64,000 bases of DNA, taken from positions 62,001 to 126,000 of the forward strand of contig NZ_JANIKD010000005.1 of the NCBI RefSeq assembly GCF_024580955.1, written 5' to 3'. Under the pieces are notes generated by a model. That model was not told the origin of the DNA, searched no databases, and saw only the letters and a list, made by a program, of their open reading frames with translations. The translations under genes and the position numbers were made by a program. Positions within the stretch are counted from its first letter, which is position 1; every line of letters starts with the position of its first letter. Positions 47,067 to 56,146 of this stretch are shown here, piece after piece. The DNA is from Corynebacterium sp. 122RC1 (GTDB lineage Bacteria; Actinomycetota; Actinomycetes; Mycobacteriales; Mycobacteriaceae).

Positions 47067-48127
47067 TACATCCGGCCTTCTGGCACCGCATTTTTGCCGG
47101 AAACCTGGGCGGATTCAAAGGTGGCCATGTCATTCATGATGTCCGCACCCATTTTCACCAAAGGCACTGCCGCAGCCGCACCGGATCCTTCACCCAAGCG
47201 CAAGCCCAGGGTGAGCAGCGGGGTGAGGCCCAGGTATTCCAGCGCGAATTGGTGTGCGGGTTCCGCAGACTGGTGGCCCGCCTGCATCCAACGGCGCGCG
47301 CCCGGCGCCATCTGTTCTGCGAGCAGTGCGCTTGCAGTGACCACCACGCCGTCCAACAGCACTGGGGTGCGGCGCACCGCTGCTTGGGCGATGAACGCCG
47401 CCATTGCCGCAAGTTCCGGGCTGGTGACCATGCGCATCATGGTGAGTACGTCGCCGCGGTGTTTGCGGGCGCGGAACATGGCGTCGCGTACCGCTTCCAC
47501 TTTGCGTTTCCACCCTTCGTCGTCCACGCCAGAACCTCTGCCGGTCACTACCACTGGCTCCTGGTTGGTGAGCAAGCCAATGATCACGGCAGAGGGAGTG
47601 GTGTTTCCAATGCCCAGGTCACCGCCCATGAGGAGGTCAGCGCCAGAATCAATTTCCTGGTCGGCAATACGCTTGCCAATCTCGATGGCTCGGATGAGTT
47701 GTTCCTCTGTCATGGCGTCCTCGCGGTCAATCGACCCGCAAGATTTGCTCACGCGCTCATCCCCCCAGGCGTCGTGGTTGAGGGAGATGTCCGCCACTCG
47801 CACGCCCGTGCCGGACTGGTTAGCAATGACGTTGACTCCCGCCCCACCTTGGCGAATGTTCTCCGCCATCTGAATAGAAACCTCAATGGGGTAGGGGGAG
47901 ACGTTCTTCGTTGCAATACCGTGGTCACCGGCGAACACCACCAGCCGCGGCCGGGTGATCTTGCGTGGCGGCACTTGGTCCTGGCACGCGGAAAGCCACA
48001 CCCCCAGATCCTCCAGGCGGGCCAGCGAACCCGTGGGTTTGGTGAGGTTGAGCTGGAATTGCCGAGCTTGCTTCTCCGCCTCCTGACTGGGGCGTTCGAC
48101 CTTTGGGAAAAAATCTGAAGGCTGCAT
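47066..48127 (-). CDS. cobT: Nicotinate-nucleotide--dimethylbenzimidazole phosphoribosyltransferase
   Basis: A 353-aa enzyme that makes alpha-ribazole 5'-phosphate from NaMN and the lower-ligand base. Motifs include GDHGIATKNVSPYP, NVIANQSGTGVRVADI and MGGDLGIGNTTPSAV; the catalytic Glu is expected near the C-terminal KMGADIMNDMATFESA end. Same strand as cobU and cobS, in order cobU-cobT-cobS. The 81-bp gap to cobU shows no cobalamin riboswitch. Confidence 0.95.
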   Translation of the reverse strand: MQPSDFFPKVERPSQEAEKQARQFQLNLTKPTGSLARLEDLGVWLSACQDQVPPRKITRPRLVVFAGDHGIATKNVSPYPIEVSIQMAENIRQGGAGVNVIANQSGTGVRVADISLNHDAWGDERVSKSCGSIDREDAMTEEQLIRAIEIGKRIADQEIDSGADLLMGGDLGIGNTTPSAVIIGLLTNQEPVVVTGRGSGVDDEGWKRKVEAVRDAMFRARKHRGDVLTMMRMVTSPELAAMAAFIAQAAVRRTPVLLDGVVVTASALLAEQMAPGARRWMQAGHQSAEPAHQFALEYLGLTPLLTLGLRLGEGSGAAAAVPLVKMGADIMNDMATFESAQVSGKNAVPEGRM

Positions 48128-48208
48128 GAAACGGTGCGCTCCAAAACGTGAAGTAACGAAGAACTTGAGAACGTCTCTACTTTAGCGCCTGAAAAGTCCG
48201 ACGGATCA

Positions 48209-48769
48209 TTAGGGACTCTTCAGCGTGAGGGTTTGGCCCGCCACCACCAGCAGCACCCGGTCACAATGTTGCGCGACCAATTGGTTCAGTGCGCCCAGTT
48301 CATCCCGAAACAGCCTGCCAGCAGGGTGTTCCGGGATCACCCCCATCCCAACCTCTGGAGACACAATGGTGAGGGAAGATTCACACTTGGCAATTCCCCG
48401 TACCACTTGCTCAAAGAGTTCAGAAAATTGGCCCCGCTGGCCCTCCCAACCCACCAGGTCCAATTTGTGGGTGAGCCAGGTGCCCAGGTCATCCACAAAC
48501 AGGTGGTTACCGTGGGCAGGGATGGGTGAGTTCAGGGCGTCGATGAGGTCCGTGTGTTCGTCGAGCACCCAATTGGCTGGCCTGCGCGCGGCATGCCTAG
48601 CGATTCTCGCCGCGAAGTCGGCGTCGAACTGCCCCCCGCCTTCCGACGGATACGGCCGGGCGGTGGCAAGGTAGGTGCAGCCACTTTCCGGCACCAACGA
48701 TTCGGCGAATTGAGATTTGCCGCTGCGGGCACCGCCGAGCACCAACGTATGCAGGGGGCGCTGGCTCAT
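48209..48769 (-). CDS. cobU: Adenosylcobinamide kinase/guanylyltransferase
   Basis: A 186-aa enzyme that phosphorylates adenosylcobinamide and then adds GMP. The P-loop GGARSGKS is at about 13-20, and TYLATARP with the following segment and VVSPEVGMGVIPEHPAGRLFRDELG near 132-157 are typical of CobU. It lies 3 bp downstream of the DUF3043 gene on the same strand and is likely co-transcribed. Confidence 0.94.
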   Translation of the reverse strand: MSQRPLHTLVLGGARSGKSQFAESLVPESGCTYLATARPYPSEGGGQFDADFAARIARHAARRPANWVLDEHTDLIDALNSPIPAHGNHLFVDDLGTWLTHKLDLVGWEGQRGQFSELFEQVVRGIAKCESSLTIVSPEVGMGVIPEHPAGRLFRDELGALNQLVAQHCDRVLLVVAGQTLTLKSP

Positions 48770-48772
48770 GGG

Positions 48773-49468
48773 TTAGGAGACCTCGTCGCCAAGGTTCACC
48801 CGTGGCTTCGGGGTGCGCCAACGGCGAGGCTGGGTGGCGCGGCCATAGGCGTAGAAGCCCATAGCGAAGCCCTTTTCCTGTGTGTTGGGGAACTTCTGGC
48901 GGGTTGCCGCTGCAGCGCGACGGCCAAGGATGATGCCTTCAATGAAGAACAAAAGGATAAGACCCATAGCGACCATGGACACCACAGAGGCGAATGTGGG
49001 CGCCCACTGCCCGATGAGCATCACGATGAGCAAGCCCATGGCCACTGGCATCACCATGTTGTTGAGGTAGCGGCGGGAATCCACAAAGTCGCGGATGAAG
49101 GCGCGCTCCGGGCCCTTATCGCGGGGCAGGAGGTATTGCTCTTCGCCGCGATCCATTGCGGCTTGTGCCTCGCGCTGCTTGGAGCGGCGGCGTTCCTTTT
49201 CGGCGCGCTTGTATTCCTTCCACTGCTCACTGCTCATTGAGGCCTTGAGCTCCTTGCGGCGCTTGCGCACATCACCATAGGACTCACCGGGGGAGAAGCG
49301 GGACTCAAACGTGCCTGGCTGCGCCTGCGCCTGCTTGCGGCTTGGCGTGGCCTTGCCCTTCTTGGGGGTGTAGGCCTTTGAAGTCTCTTGTGAATTTCCG
49401 GAAGTAGAAGAATCCGATGACGTTTGGGACACGCTCTTGCCTCGCTCGTTGTCTGCTCGCTCGTTCAA
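48773..49468 (-). CDS. DUF3043 membrane protein
   Basis: A 231-aa protein with a Ser/Thr/Gln/Lys-rich N-terminal 50 residues, a charged helical part (DVRKRRKELKASMSSEQWKEYKRAEKE.. written in pieces here), the conserved DKGPERAFIRDFVDSRR motif, and two membrane segments (MVMPVAMGLLIVMLIGQW and FASVVSMVAMGLILLFFIEG, about 140-185). It fits actinobacterial DUF3043. Function unknown; it lies upstream of cobU. Confidence 0.85.
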   Translation of the reverse strand: MNERADNERGKSVSQTSSDSSTSGNSQETSKAYTPKKGKATPSRKQAQAQPGTFESRFSPGESYGDVRKRRKELKASMSSEQWKEYKRAEKERRRSKQREAQAAMDRGEEQYLLPRDKGPERAFIRDFVDSRRYLNNMVMPVAMGLLIVMLIGQWAPTFASVVSMVAMGLILLFFIEGIILGRRAAAATRQKFPNTQEKGFAMGFYAYGRATQPRRWRTPKPRVNLGDEVS

Positions 49469-49509
49469 TACTTAATTTCCTCGCACTATAGGCTACAAGT
49501 TTCCTGCCC

Positions 49510-49545
49510 CAGATTGGGAATCTGCACGGGAAGCAGATTGGGAAT
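49510..49545 (+). repeat. Direct repeat CAGATTGGGAAT upstream of the HesB gene
   Basis: The 12-mer CAGATTGGGAAT occurs at 49510-49521 and again at 49534-49545, 24 bp apart, close to two helical turns. It sits in the divergent DUF3043/HesB promoter region and may be a two-site operator. No factor is known to me for it. Confidence 0.6.
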
Positions 49546-49698
49546 AACTCGAAGCGTTTGTTGGTTGCAGCCCCTAGGTGTTGCCCATACACACTCTTGT
49601 GGGCAACATGTCCGATGGCGCGGTAGACTCGCACCACATAATTCTTTTTTCAGTTTTCAATTTCGGAGCACCAGATCACCTGGCAAAAGGAGCACAGA

Positions 49699-50043
49699 AT
49701 GACTGCACCGTCTACGAACACCGGCGTTATCCTTACCGACGCAGCAGCTCAGAAGGCAAAGTCCTTGCTTGACCAAGAGGGCCGCGACGATCTTGCACTC
49801 CGCATCGCCGTGCAGCCCGGTGGTTGCGCAGGTCTGCGTTACCAGTTGTACTTTGACGACCGCACCCTGGATGGGGACAAAGAGGACCTCGTTGGCGGCG
49901 TCCGCCTGGTGGTAGACAAGATGAGCGTCCCTTACCTCACCGGCGCACGCATTGACTTCGCGGACACCATCGAGTCCCAGGGCTTCACCATCGATAACCC
50001 GAATGCCGGCAGCTCCTGCGCCTGCGGTGACTCCTTCAACTAA
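49699..50043 (+). CDS. erpA: HesB/IscA-family iron-sulfur insertion protein (ErpA-like)
   Basis: A 114-aa A-type carrier protein that delivers Fe-S clusters to apo-enzymes. The three conserved cysteines are seen: GGCAGLRY and the C-terminal SCACGDSF. The position, between a membrane protein and asnB/ctaC, matches the actinobacterial ErpA-type gene near the cytochrome oxidase genes. AAAGGAGCAC provides the ribosome site. A bidirectional terminator follows. Confidence 0.92.
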   Translation: MTAPSTNTGVILTDAAAQKAKSLLDQEGRDDLALRIAVQPGGCAGLRYQLYFDDRTLDGDKEDLVGGVRLVVDKMSVPYLTGARIDFADTIESQGFTIDNPNAGSSCACGDSFN

Positions 50044-50057
50044 GCCCAAAAACAGCA

Positions 50058-50102
50058 ACGCCCCCTTCAGACCCCAATTCCATGGGGCCTCAAGGGGGCG
50101 TC
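50058..50102. terminator. Bidirectional terminator between erpA and asnB
   Basis: CGCCCCCTT..CCCCA and TGGGG..AAGGGGGCG form an extended stem; it lies between two convergent genes and is flanked by A/T on the erpA side. The T-run is weak on both sides. Confidence 0.7.
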
Positions 50103-50114
50103 GGTATGTATCTG

Positions 50115-52043
50115 CTACAGCCGCACTGGGTAGTCGCGTTGCTCAATCTGGGGATCGATGCGGTTTTCCACAAAGATGCCGTGCCACACCATGAACGCGA
50201 GCACGGTCCATAGGCGCCGGGAGTGGTCGGAGGTGCCGTCGCGGTGCTCGTTGAGCATTGCCAGCACTGCTGCCTTGTCAAAGATTTCCTCGGTGCCGGA
50301 CTCATTGATGGTGTCTTGTGCCCATCCAAACAGTTCGTCCCCGGCCAGCCAGTGCCGCATTGGCACGGGGAAGCCCAGCTTCTTGCGGTGCAACACGTGC
50401 GCTGGGACGATCTGTTCCATGGCCTTCCGCAGGGCGTACTTGGTAGTGCCGTTGGCGATCTTGAGGTCGTGAGGCAAGGTCTCCGCCACTTTGAACACTT
50501 CCTTGTCCAGGAATGGCACGCGCAGCTCCAGCGAGTGCGCCATGTTAATCTTGTCCGCCTTCACCAGGATGTCACCACGCATCCAGGTGAATAGGTCAAG
50601 GTGCTGCATTCGGGCCACGGGGTCCATGTGCTTGGACTGGGCGTAGATCGGTGCGGTGACCTCGCGGTGGTCCCACTCACGCTTAGCCCAGGGGATTACG
50701 CGTTGCATCTGCTCAAAGTTAAAGGAACGAGCATTGCCGTAGTAGCGCTCCTCCATGGTCATCGAGCCGCGCTCCAACAACGACTTTCCGCGCATACCTT
50801 CCGGGAACACCTTGGCAATCTGGCCCAAACCGCGGCGCAGTGGGGAGGGGATCTTCTCAAAGGGTGCGAGGGAGAGTGGTTCCTTATAAATGGTGTAGCC
50901 GCCAAAGAGTTCGTCAGCACCCTCGCCGGAGAGCACCACTTTTACCCGCTTACGGGCCTCCTGCGCCACGAAATACAGTGGCACCAGTGAGGGGTCGGCT
51001 ACCGGGTCATCCAGGTACCACATGATTTTGGGGATGGCGTTGGCGTATTCCTCGGGGGAAACGATCTTTACCACGTGCTCCACGCCGATCGCCTCGGCGG
51101 ATTCCGCAGCGACGTCCACCTCGGAGTAGCCCTCGCGCTCAAAACCGGTGGTGAAGGTGATGAGGTTTGGGTTGTGGCGTTTTGCCAGGGTGGCAATTGC
51201 GGTGGAATCAATGCCACCGGAGAGGAAGGACCCCACGGTGACGTCGGCACGCATGTGCTTTTCCACGCTGTCCTCCAGCGCGCGTGCGATCCTGTCAAAG
51301 ACGTCCTGCTCGGCGCCCTTGGGAACGGGCTGCGCGGGGAACTGCGGGCGGAAGTAGCGCGTCTGCTGCACCTTCGAACCTGGACCAGGCTTCACGATCG
51401 CGTAGCAGCCCGACTCCAAGCGCCGCACCTGCGCATGCAGACTCTCCGGCTCCGGGACATACTGCAGGTCCACGTAGTGCTCGATTGCGCGTTGGTCAAG
51501 CTCCAGGCCCAGACCAATTTCCTCCGCCATGGAGAGGATGCACTTCTTTTCGCTGGCAAAGACCGTGCCGGCATCGGTGGTGGCGTAATACAGCGGCTTG
51601 ATGCCAAATTGGTCCCGGGCAAGAAACAGTGTCTGTTCCTTGGAGTCCCAGATGGCCACGCCGAACATGCCGCGCAGGTGTCGCACAACGTCTGGGCCCC
51701 AATGGTGGAAGCCCACTACGATTGGCTCGCCATCACCGGAAGTATTAAAGGTATAGCCAGCTTCCTGGAGCTGCTGGCGCAACTCGATGTAGTTGTAGAT
51801 TTCCCCGTTGAAGGTCATCGCGTAGCGGTCGGGTTCGCCGCTCGGACCCCAGCGCAGCGGCTGGTGTGAATGCTCAATATCAATGATGGACAGACGGTTA
51901 AAGCCGAACACCGCTTGCTCATCGTGCCAGGTCCCGGCCTCATCGGGGCCGCGGTGATACATGCACGGGAGGGCGTTTTCCACTGCGCCTACAAAATCTT
52001 TGGCGTTGTTATTGCTGGTCAACATGCCAAGCAATCCGCACAT
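50115..52043 (-). CDS. asnB: Glutamine-dependent asparagine synthase, LtsA type
   Basis: A 642-aa enzyme with an N-terminal glutamine amidotransferase domain (catalytic Cys2 exposed after Met removal: MCGLLGML) and a C-terminal synthetase domain with the PP-loop SGGIDSTAIA near 240. In C. glutamicum the gene in this position is ltsA, needed for lysozyme resistance and amidation of diaminopimelate in peptidoglycan; the same role is likely here. ATG 52043 is fixed by the Cys2 rule and has an AAGGATG site. It is divergent from ctaC. Confidence 0.93.
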   Translation of the reverse strand: MCGLLGMLTSNNNAKDFVGAVENALPCMYHRGPDEAGTWHDEQAVFGFNRLSIIDIEHSHQPLRWGPSGEPDRYAMTFNGEIYNYIELRQQLQEAGYTFNTSGDGEPIVVGFHHWGPDVVRHLRGMFGVAIWDSKEQTLFLARDQFGIKPLYYATTDAGTVFASEKKCILSMAEEIGLGLELDQRAIEHYVDLQYVPEPESLHAQVRRLESGCYAIVKPGPGSKVQQTRYFRPQFPAQPVPKGAEQDVFDRIARALEDSVEKHMRADVTVGSFLSGGIDSTAIATLAKRHNPNLITFTTGFEREGYSEVDVAAESAEAIGVEHVVKIVSPEEYANAIPKIMWYLDDPVADPSLVPLYFVAQEARKRVKVVLSGEGADELFGGYTIYKEPLSLAPFEKIPSPLRRGLGQIAKVFPEGMRGKSLLERGSMTMEERYYGNARSFNFEQMQRVIPWAKREWDHREVTAPIYAQSKHMDPVARMQHLDLFTWMRGDILVKADKINMAHSLELRVPFLDKEVFKVAETLPHDLKIANGTTKYALRKAMEQIVPAHVLHRKKLGFPVPMRHWLAGDELFGWAQDTINESGTEEIFDKAAVLAMLNEHRDGTSDHSRRLWTVLAFMVWHGIFVENRIDPQIEQRDYPVRL

Positions 52044-52512
52044 GGTGAACATCCTTCCAAACGTCAATTGGGCCGCTCAGATTCCCTACTACGGCCAAGA
52101 TACGTACACGAGCGTACTACCTCGCCCAGACGCGGCTCTCGCGCCGCACCGCCTCGCAGGAGCTTTCCGACGTCCCCGCGTTTGCTCAACACGAGGGGAG
52201 GGTATCCATAAGGTTGATACCAAGGCGTTCAATTGTGATATGCCTCATAGGATTTTTGTGTACAAGGCGCCGTTTGCTGTGCGAACGCTAGGAAACTGAA
52301 AAGGTGCTGGGAAAATGCCCTCTACACAGGGGGGATCAGCCTGGCAAAACATTCCGCCTTTGCTGGGGCTATGCGCTATCCTGCGTAAATAGACGTGGGC
52401 ACAGTGCCTTCGTTCTGCCCTGTTTCCCCATAGCCAAGAAGTGCAATGGGGGAGCGTGGTTGGCGGAGGGACTGCGTTTCAAAGAACTATTGCAACAGGA
52501 AGGCAGACGCGC
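52044..52512. other. Divergent asnB-ctaC promoter region
   Basis: 469 bp without a believable gene. It holds a GlxR-like palindrome (52234-52249) and a possible ctaC -10 element TATCCT at 52377-52382. No hairpin terminator seen. Confidence 0.6.
52234..52249 (+). promoter_or_regulatory. GlxR/CRP-like site upstream of ctaC
   Basis: TGTGA-TATGCC-TCATA, one mismatch from TGTGA-N6-TCACA. It lies 264 bp before ctaC and about 190 bp before asnB. GlxR is known to act on cta and qcr genes in C. glutamicum. Confidence 0.5.
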
Positions 52513-53601
52513 GTGGAACAGCAGCAAAAGCGCAGCTTGGGCCGTAAGGGAATGCTCGGTGCGGTCCTCGCACTCGGTGGTACAGCCTTGGCAGGGTGTG
52601 ACGTAACGCCACCAGGTGGTTTTATTGGGGACTTCCTTGCTTTCGGCTGGCCAAAGGGCATCACCCCTGAAGCCACCGCAATGTACAACTTCTGGTCCTG
52701 GGTGTGGGTTGCCGCATGGATCATCGGCTTCGTCATGTGGGGCCTGTTCATCTACGGCATGTTCGCCTGGAGCGCCAAGAAGGCAAAGAAGGCTGGCAAG
52801 GATGAGTTCCCACGCCAGACCCAGTACAACATCCCCCTGGAGCTCGTGCTCACCATCATTCCAATCGTGATCGTGATGGCGCTGTTCTTCTTCACCGTGC
52901 AGACCCAGGACAAGGTGACCGCGCTGAACAAGAACCCAGAGGTGACCGTGGACGTCACCGGCTACCAGTGGAACTGGAAGTTCGGTTACAACCGCATCGG
53001 CGCAGAACTTTCCCCAACCGGTTCCGAGTACAACGGTGTGGACGAAGAGCGTCAGGCTCTGGCACTTGCTTCCCGCGAGGATGAAAACGGCGAGAACCCA
53101 ATCAACGGCCGTTCGAAGTCCGACGTCTCCTTCCTGAACTTCAACACCATCGAGACCGTTGGTACCACCTCCGAGATTCCAGTTTTGGTTCTCCCAACCA
53201 ACACCCCGATTGAGTTCAGCCTGGCATCTGCTGACGTGTCCCACGCATTCTGGGTTCCAGAGTTCCTCTTCAAGCGTGACGTGTACGTCAACCCAGAGGC
53301 GAACAATGCAGAGCGCCGCTTCCAGATTGAAGGCATCGAGCGCGAAGGCGCATTCGTTGGCCGCTGCGCTGAAATGTGCGGTACCTACCACGCAATGATG
53401 AACTTCGAAATCCGTGCAGTCTCCCCAGAGCGTTTCGCTGACTACATTCAGTTCCGCTACGACAACCCAGAGGCTTCCAACGCAGACGCCCTGGCGTCTA
53501 TCGGCGAGGCACCATACGCTACTTCCACCCAGCCGTTCGTTTCTAACCGCACCGCAACCCGCGACGGTGAGAACTTCGTAGACAACAACGCGGCTTCCTA
53601 A
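52513..53601 (+). CDS. ctaC: Cytochrome c oxidase subunit II
   Basis: A 362-aa CuA-carrying subunit of the aa3 oxidase. It starts with a signal segment and lipobox (ALAGC), giving a lipid-anchored N-terminus, then two membrane helices (about 55-80 and 100-125). The CuA ligands are [14 protein letters not shown] and the His in [12 protein letters not shown] charged insert ([16 protein letters not shown]) precedes the CuA domain as in corynebacteria. GTG 52513 is chosen; AGGAAGG lies upstream and the protein begins [12 protein letters not shown] like its homologue. Confidence 0.96.
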   Translation: MEQQQKRSLGRKGMLGAVLALGGTALAGCDVTPPGGFIGDFLAFGWPKGITPEATAMYNFWSWVWVAAWIIGFVMWGLFIYGMFAWSAKKAKKAGKDEFPRQTQYNIPLELVLTIIPIVIVMALFFFTVQTQDKVTALNKNPEVTVDVTGYQWNWKFGYNRIGAELSPTGSEYNGVDEERQALALASREDENGENPINGRSKSDVSFLNFNTIETVGTTSEIPVLVLPTNTPIEFSLASADVSHAFWVPEFLFKRDVYVNPEANNAERRFQIEGIEREGAFVGRCAEMCGTYHAMMNFEIRAVSPERFADYIQFRYDNPEASNADALASIGEAPYATSTQPFVSNRTATRDGENFVDNNAAS

Positions 53602-53624
53602 GCGGCAAGAAGGGATCATCAATC

Positions 53625-54056
53625 ATGAACGCATCAGCAAAGATCATGTACTCCCTGACTGCATTCCTGGCAGTCGTGACGGTCATCTACTTCATTGCCA
53701 CAACCTATGTTCAGGATTCCGGCAACATCATCGGCCTTGAGTGGGCAGGTGCTACTGCGCTTGCGTTGAGCACCCTTCTCTGCCTCATGCTCGGCGGTTA
53801 CCTGCACTTCACGGAGCGTCGTATCGACGTACTGCCGGAGGACTGGGAAGAGGCTGAGATTTCCGACGCCGCTGGCACTCTGGGCTTCTTCAGCCCAAGC
53901 TCCATCTGGCCAGCCGCAATGTCCGGCGCCGTGGCGCTGCTCGGCTTCGGCATCATCTTCATGCACTACTGGCTGATCGCCCTCGGTGCTGTGGCCCTGA
54001 TCTGGACCACGACCATGCTGAACCTGCAATACGGTCTGCCAAAGGAAAAGCACTAG
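53625..54056 (+). CDS. ctaF: Cytochrome c oxidase subunit IV (CtaF)
   Basis: A 143-aa actinobacterial subunit of the aa3 oxidase with four membrane helices (about 7-28, 40-62, 98-117, 118-136) and the soluble loop [16 protein letters not shown]. It starts 23 bp after ctaC with AAGAAGGGA as ribosome site, so it forms the ctaCF operon, closed by a terminator. Confidence 0.95.
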   Translation: MNASAKIMYSLTAFLAVVTVIYFIATTYVQDSGNIIGLEWAGATALALSTLLCLMLGGYLHFTERRIDVLPEDWEEAEISDAAGTLGFFSPSSIWPAAMSGAVALLGFGIIFMHYWLIALGAVALIWTTTMLNLQYGLPKEKH

Positions 54057-54095
54057 TTTCCTAGAAGGGCTACGCCCGCCACGTCTTTAACATTG

Positions 54096-54127
54096 CCCCG
54101 ACGGTTCCTGAAACCGCCGGGGTATTT
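54096..54127 (+). terminator. Rho-independent terminator after ctaF
   Basis: CCCCGACGGTT and AACCGCCGGGG form an 11-bp stem with one A-C mismatch and a 5-nt loop, followed by TATTTT. Confidence 0.85.
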
Positions 54128-54293
54128 TGCGTGCCTGGCAGCGTCGGATTGCGATTGTAAAAAGTTCCCGAGGGCCCAAAGAATTCATCTATTGGTCGCG
54201 CACCGCACACCCATGGGGGAGCGAGGGGTGTTTGCGCTGGTGGGTGGGTTCAACCGAAAGTATGAAACTCGGCGAGGGTTCAGTCATCCGAGC

Positions 54294-54309
54294 TGTGAGA
54301 TAACTCTCA
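54294..54309 (+). promoter_or_regulatory. GlxR/CRP-like site upstream of ctaE-qcrCAB
   Basis: TGTGA-GATAAC-TCTCA, one mismatch from TGTGA-N6-TCACA and with the central TA preserved, 229 bp before the ctaE start. Confidence 0.55.
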
Positions 54310-54524
54310 TGCGTCGAAATGGTGCCTCCGTGGCTCGGGATGGGGGATGCAACACTGTGATGTGCGTGACCTGCAGCAATGCGTAGTCGTATGAAAGTCC
54401 CAAAAAGTTCCCAGCTACTTTCCAGATTCTATTGCCATCAAAGATTGCTGCAGCGGGGGCAATTGAGCTGCAAATTCAACCAAAAGTACGGGGGCAAAGA
54501 CGTGCATTTACCTAGCTAGGCCGC

Positions 54525-54537
54525 CATACTAATAGGC
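54525..54537 (+). promoter_or_regulatory. Putative leaderless promoter of ctaE
   Basis: CATACT (54525-54530), then 7 nt, then GTG 54538. No ribosome site before the GTG. Confidence 0.45.
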
Positions 54538-55155
54538 GTGACGAGCGCAATTGGAAATACAGAAATGGCAGCACCACAACGTGTTGCAGCACTGAACCGG
54601 CCAAACATGGTCAGTGTTGGCACGATTGTGTTCCTGTCTCAGGAATTGATGTTCTTCGCCGGACTGTTCGCGATGTACTTCACCTCGCGTGCAAACGGTG
54701 TTGGTAATGGTTCATGGGCAGAGGGTACTGAGCACCTCAACGTGCCTTACGCTTTGGCGATCACCGTCATCCTTGTGTCTTCTTCCTTCACGGCACAGGC
54801 TGGCGTGTTCGCAGCAGAGCGTGGTGACGTGTTTGGTCTCCGCAAGTGGTTCCTCATCACCATCTTGCTGGGCACCACCTTCCTCGTGGGCCAGGCATTC
54901 GAGTACTACGAGCTGGTGACTCACGGCCTGACCATCCCATCCAGCGTGTACGGATCGGTCTTCTTCATCACGACCGGCTTCCACGCAGCACACGTTTTGG
55001 CCGGTGTGCTGGCATTCGTGGTTGTGCTGCTCCGTATCCAGAAGGCAAAGTTCACCCCCGCACAGGCAACCGCCGCAATGGTGACTTCCTACTACTGGCA
55101 CTTCGTGGACGTGGTCTGGATTGGCCTGTTCATCACGATCTACTTCGTGCAGTAA
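54538..55155 (+). CDS. ctaE: Cytochrome c oxidase subunit III
   Basis: A 205-aa membrane subunit of the aa3 oxidase with five hydrophobic helices. It shows [18 protein letters not shown] near 33, the Glu-containing [14 protein letters not shown], and the C-terminal [23 protein letters not shown] (written as family end). The GTG start lies in a leaderless arrangement. It heads the ctaE-qcrC-qcrA-qcrB cluster. Confidence 0.96.
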   Translation: MTSAIGNTEMAAPQRVAALNRPNMVSVGTIVFLSQELMFFAGLFAMYFTSRANGVGNGSWAEGTEHLNVPYALAITVILVSSSFTAQAGVFAAERGDVFGLRKWFLITILLGTTFLVGQAFEYYELVTHGLTIPSSVYGSVFFITTGFHAAHVLAGVLAFVVVLLRIQKAKFTPAQATAAMVTSYYWHFVDVVWIGLFITIYFVQ

Positions 55156-55255
55156 CCCTTTTCGGATCAGCAAGACAAAAATCCGTTCCGGGACGTTCTC
55201 CGGGCAGTTTTAGGACTTCCCTCCACTTTCCAACATTCGAGACCAAAGGGAAATG

Positions 55256-56146
55256 ATGGATACCAATAACTCTCAAATCGAGTCCACCAGCGGTGTGACC
55301 TCGGCTGAGGCTCAGAAGGTGCGCAAGCGCCGCAAGCTTCGCCGTACCGCTGCCGGCGCACTCGCTCTGACCATGGGCCTCACCGGTGCCGGCATCATCG
55401 TGAATGCTGTCACCCCAGATGCTCAGGTTGCCATCGCACAGCTTGACGATCAGGCACTTATCCAGGAGGGCAAGGACCTCTACGACGTTGCTTGCATCAC
55501 CTGCCACGGTGTGAACCTCCAGGGTGTGAAGGACCGCGGTCCTTCACTCGTCGGCACCGGCGCCGGTGCAACCTACTTCCAGGTGCACTCCGGCCGCATG
55601 CCTATGCTGAGCAACTCCGCTCAGGCTCCGCGCAAGACTCCGCGTTACTCCGAGCAGCAGACCCTTGCCCTTGCCGCATACGTTGCAGCAAACGGTGGTG
55701 GCCCGGACATCGTATGGAACGAAGACGGCTCTATCGCAATGGAGTCTCTGCGTGGTGCGAACTACGACGGCCAGATTGATCCAGCCGATGTCGCTCGCGG
55801 CTCCGATCTGTTCCGCTTGAACTGCGCTTCCTGCCACAACTTCACCGGCCGCGGCGGCGCACTGTCCGGCGGTAAGTACGCGCCTGTCCTTGACCCTGCC
55901 AACGAGCAGGAGATCTACCAGGCAATGCTTACCGGCCCACAGAACATGCCAAAGTTCTCTGACCGTCAGCTCACCCCGGACGAGAAGAAGGACATCATTG
56001 CTTTCATCAAGGCTTCCAAGGAAACCCCAAGCCCAGGTGGCTGGAGCCTCGGCGGTCTCGGCCCAGTTGCTGAGGGCATGTTCATGTGGCTCGTTGGCAT
56101 CGTTGTCCTCGTGGCAGCGGCACTGTGGATTGGATCTCGTTCATGA
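55256..56146 (+). CDS. qcrC: Cytochrome bc1 complex diheme cytochrome c subunit
   Basis: A 296-aa membrane-bound cytochrome with two heme-binding motifs, CITCH (80-84) and CASCH (190-194), which bridges bc1 and aa3 in the actinobacterial supercomplex. It has an N-terminal signal/anchor (about 30-52) and a C-terminal membrane helix (about 272-292). ATGs at 55253 and 55256 are possible; AAAGGG fits the second better. Its stop overlaps qcrA by 4 bp. Confidence 0.96.
   Translation: MDTNNSQIESTSGVTSAEAQKVRKRRKLRRTAAGALALTMGLTGAGIIVNAVTPDAQVAIAQLDDQALIQEGKDLYDVACITCHGVNLQGVKDRGPSLVGTGAGATYFQVHSGRMPMLSNSAQAPRKTPRYSEQQTLALAAYVAANGGGPDIVWNEDGSIAMESLRGANYDGQIDPADVARGSDLFRLNCASCHNFTGRGGALSGGKYAPVLDPANEQEIYQAMLTGPQNMPKFSDRQLTPDEKKDIIAFIKASKETPSPGGWSLGGLGPVAEGMFMWLVGIVVLVAAALWIGSRS

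Larger units (their letters stand above)
54128..54537 (+). other. ctaE upstream region
   Basis: 410 bp without a believable gene. It holds the GlxR-like site at 54294-54309, a half-like site TGTGA-TGTGCG-TGACC at 54356-54371, and the ctaE -10. A short open frame at 54093-54386 begins inside the terminator and has no ribosome site or family resemblance. Confidence 0.6.

Noticed and set aside
48128..48208. Cobalamin riboswitch between cobU and cobT
   Set aside because: Only 81 bp, no B12-box-like sequence seen.
54093..54386. 97-aa plus-strand open frame between ctaF and ctaE
   Set aside because: Starts inside the ctaF terminator, has no ribosome site, and covers the GlxR-like site; unlike the codon use of neighbours.
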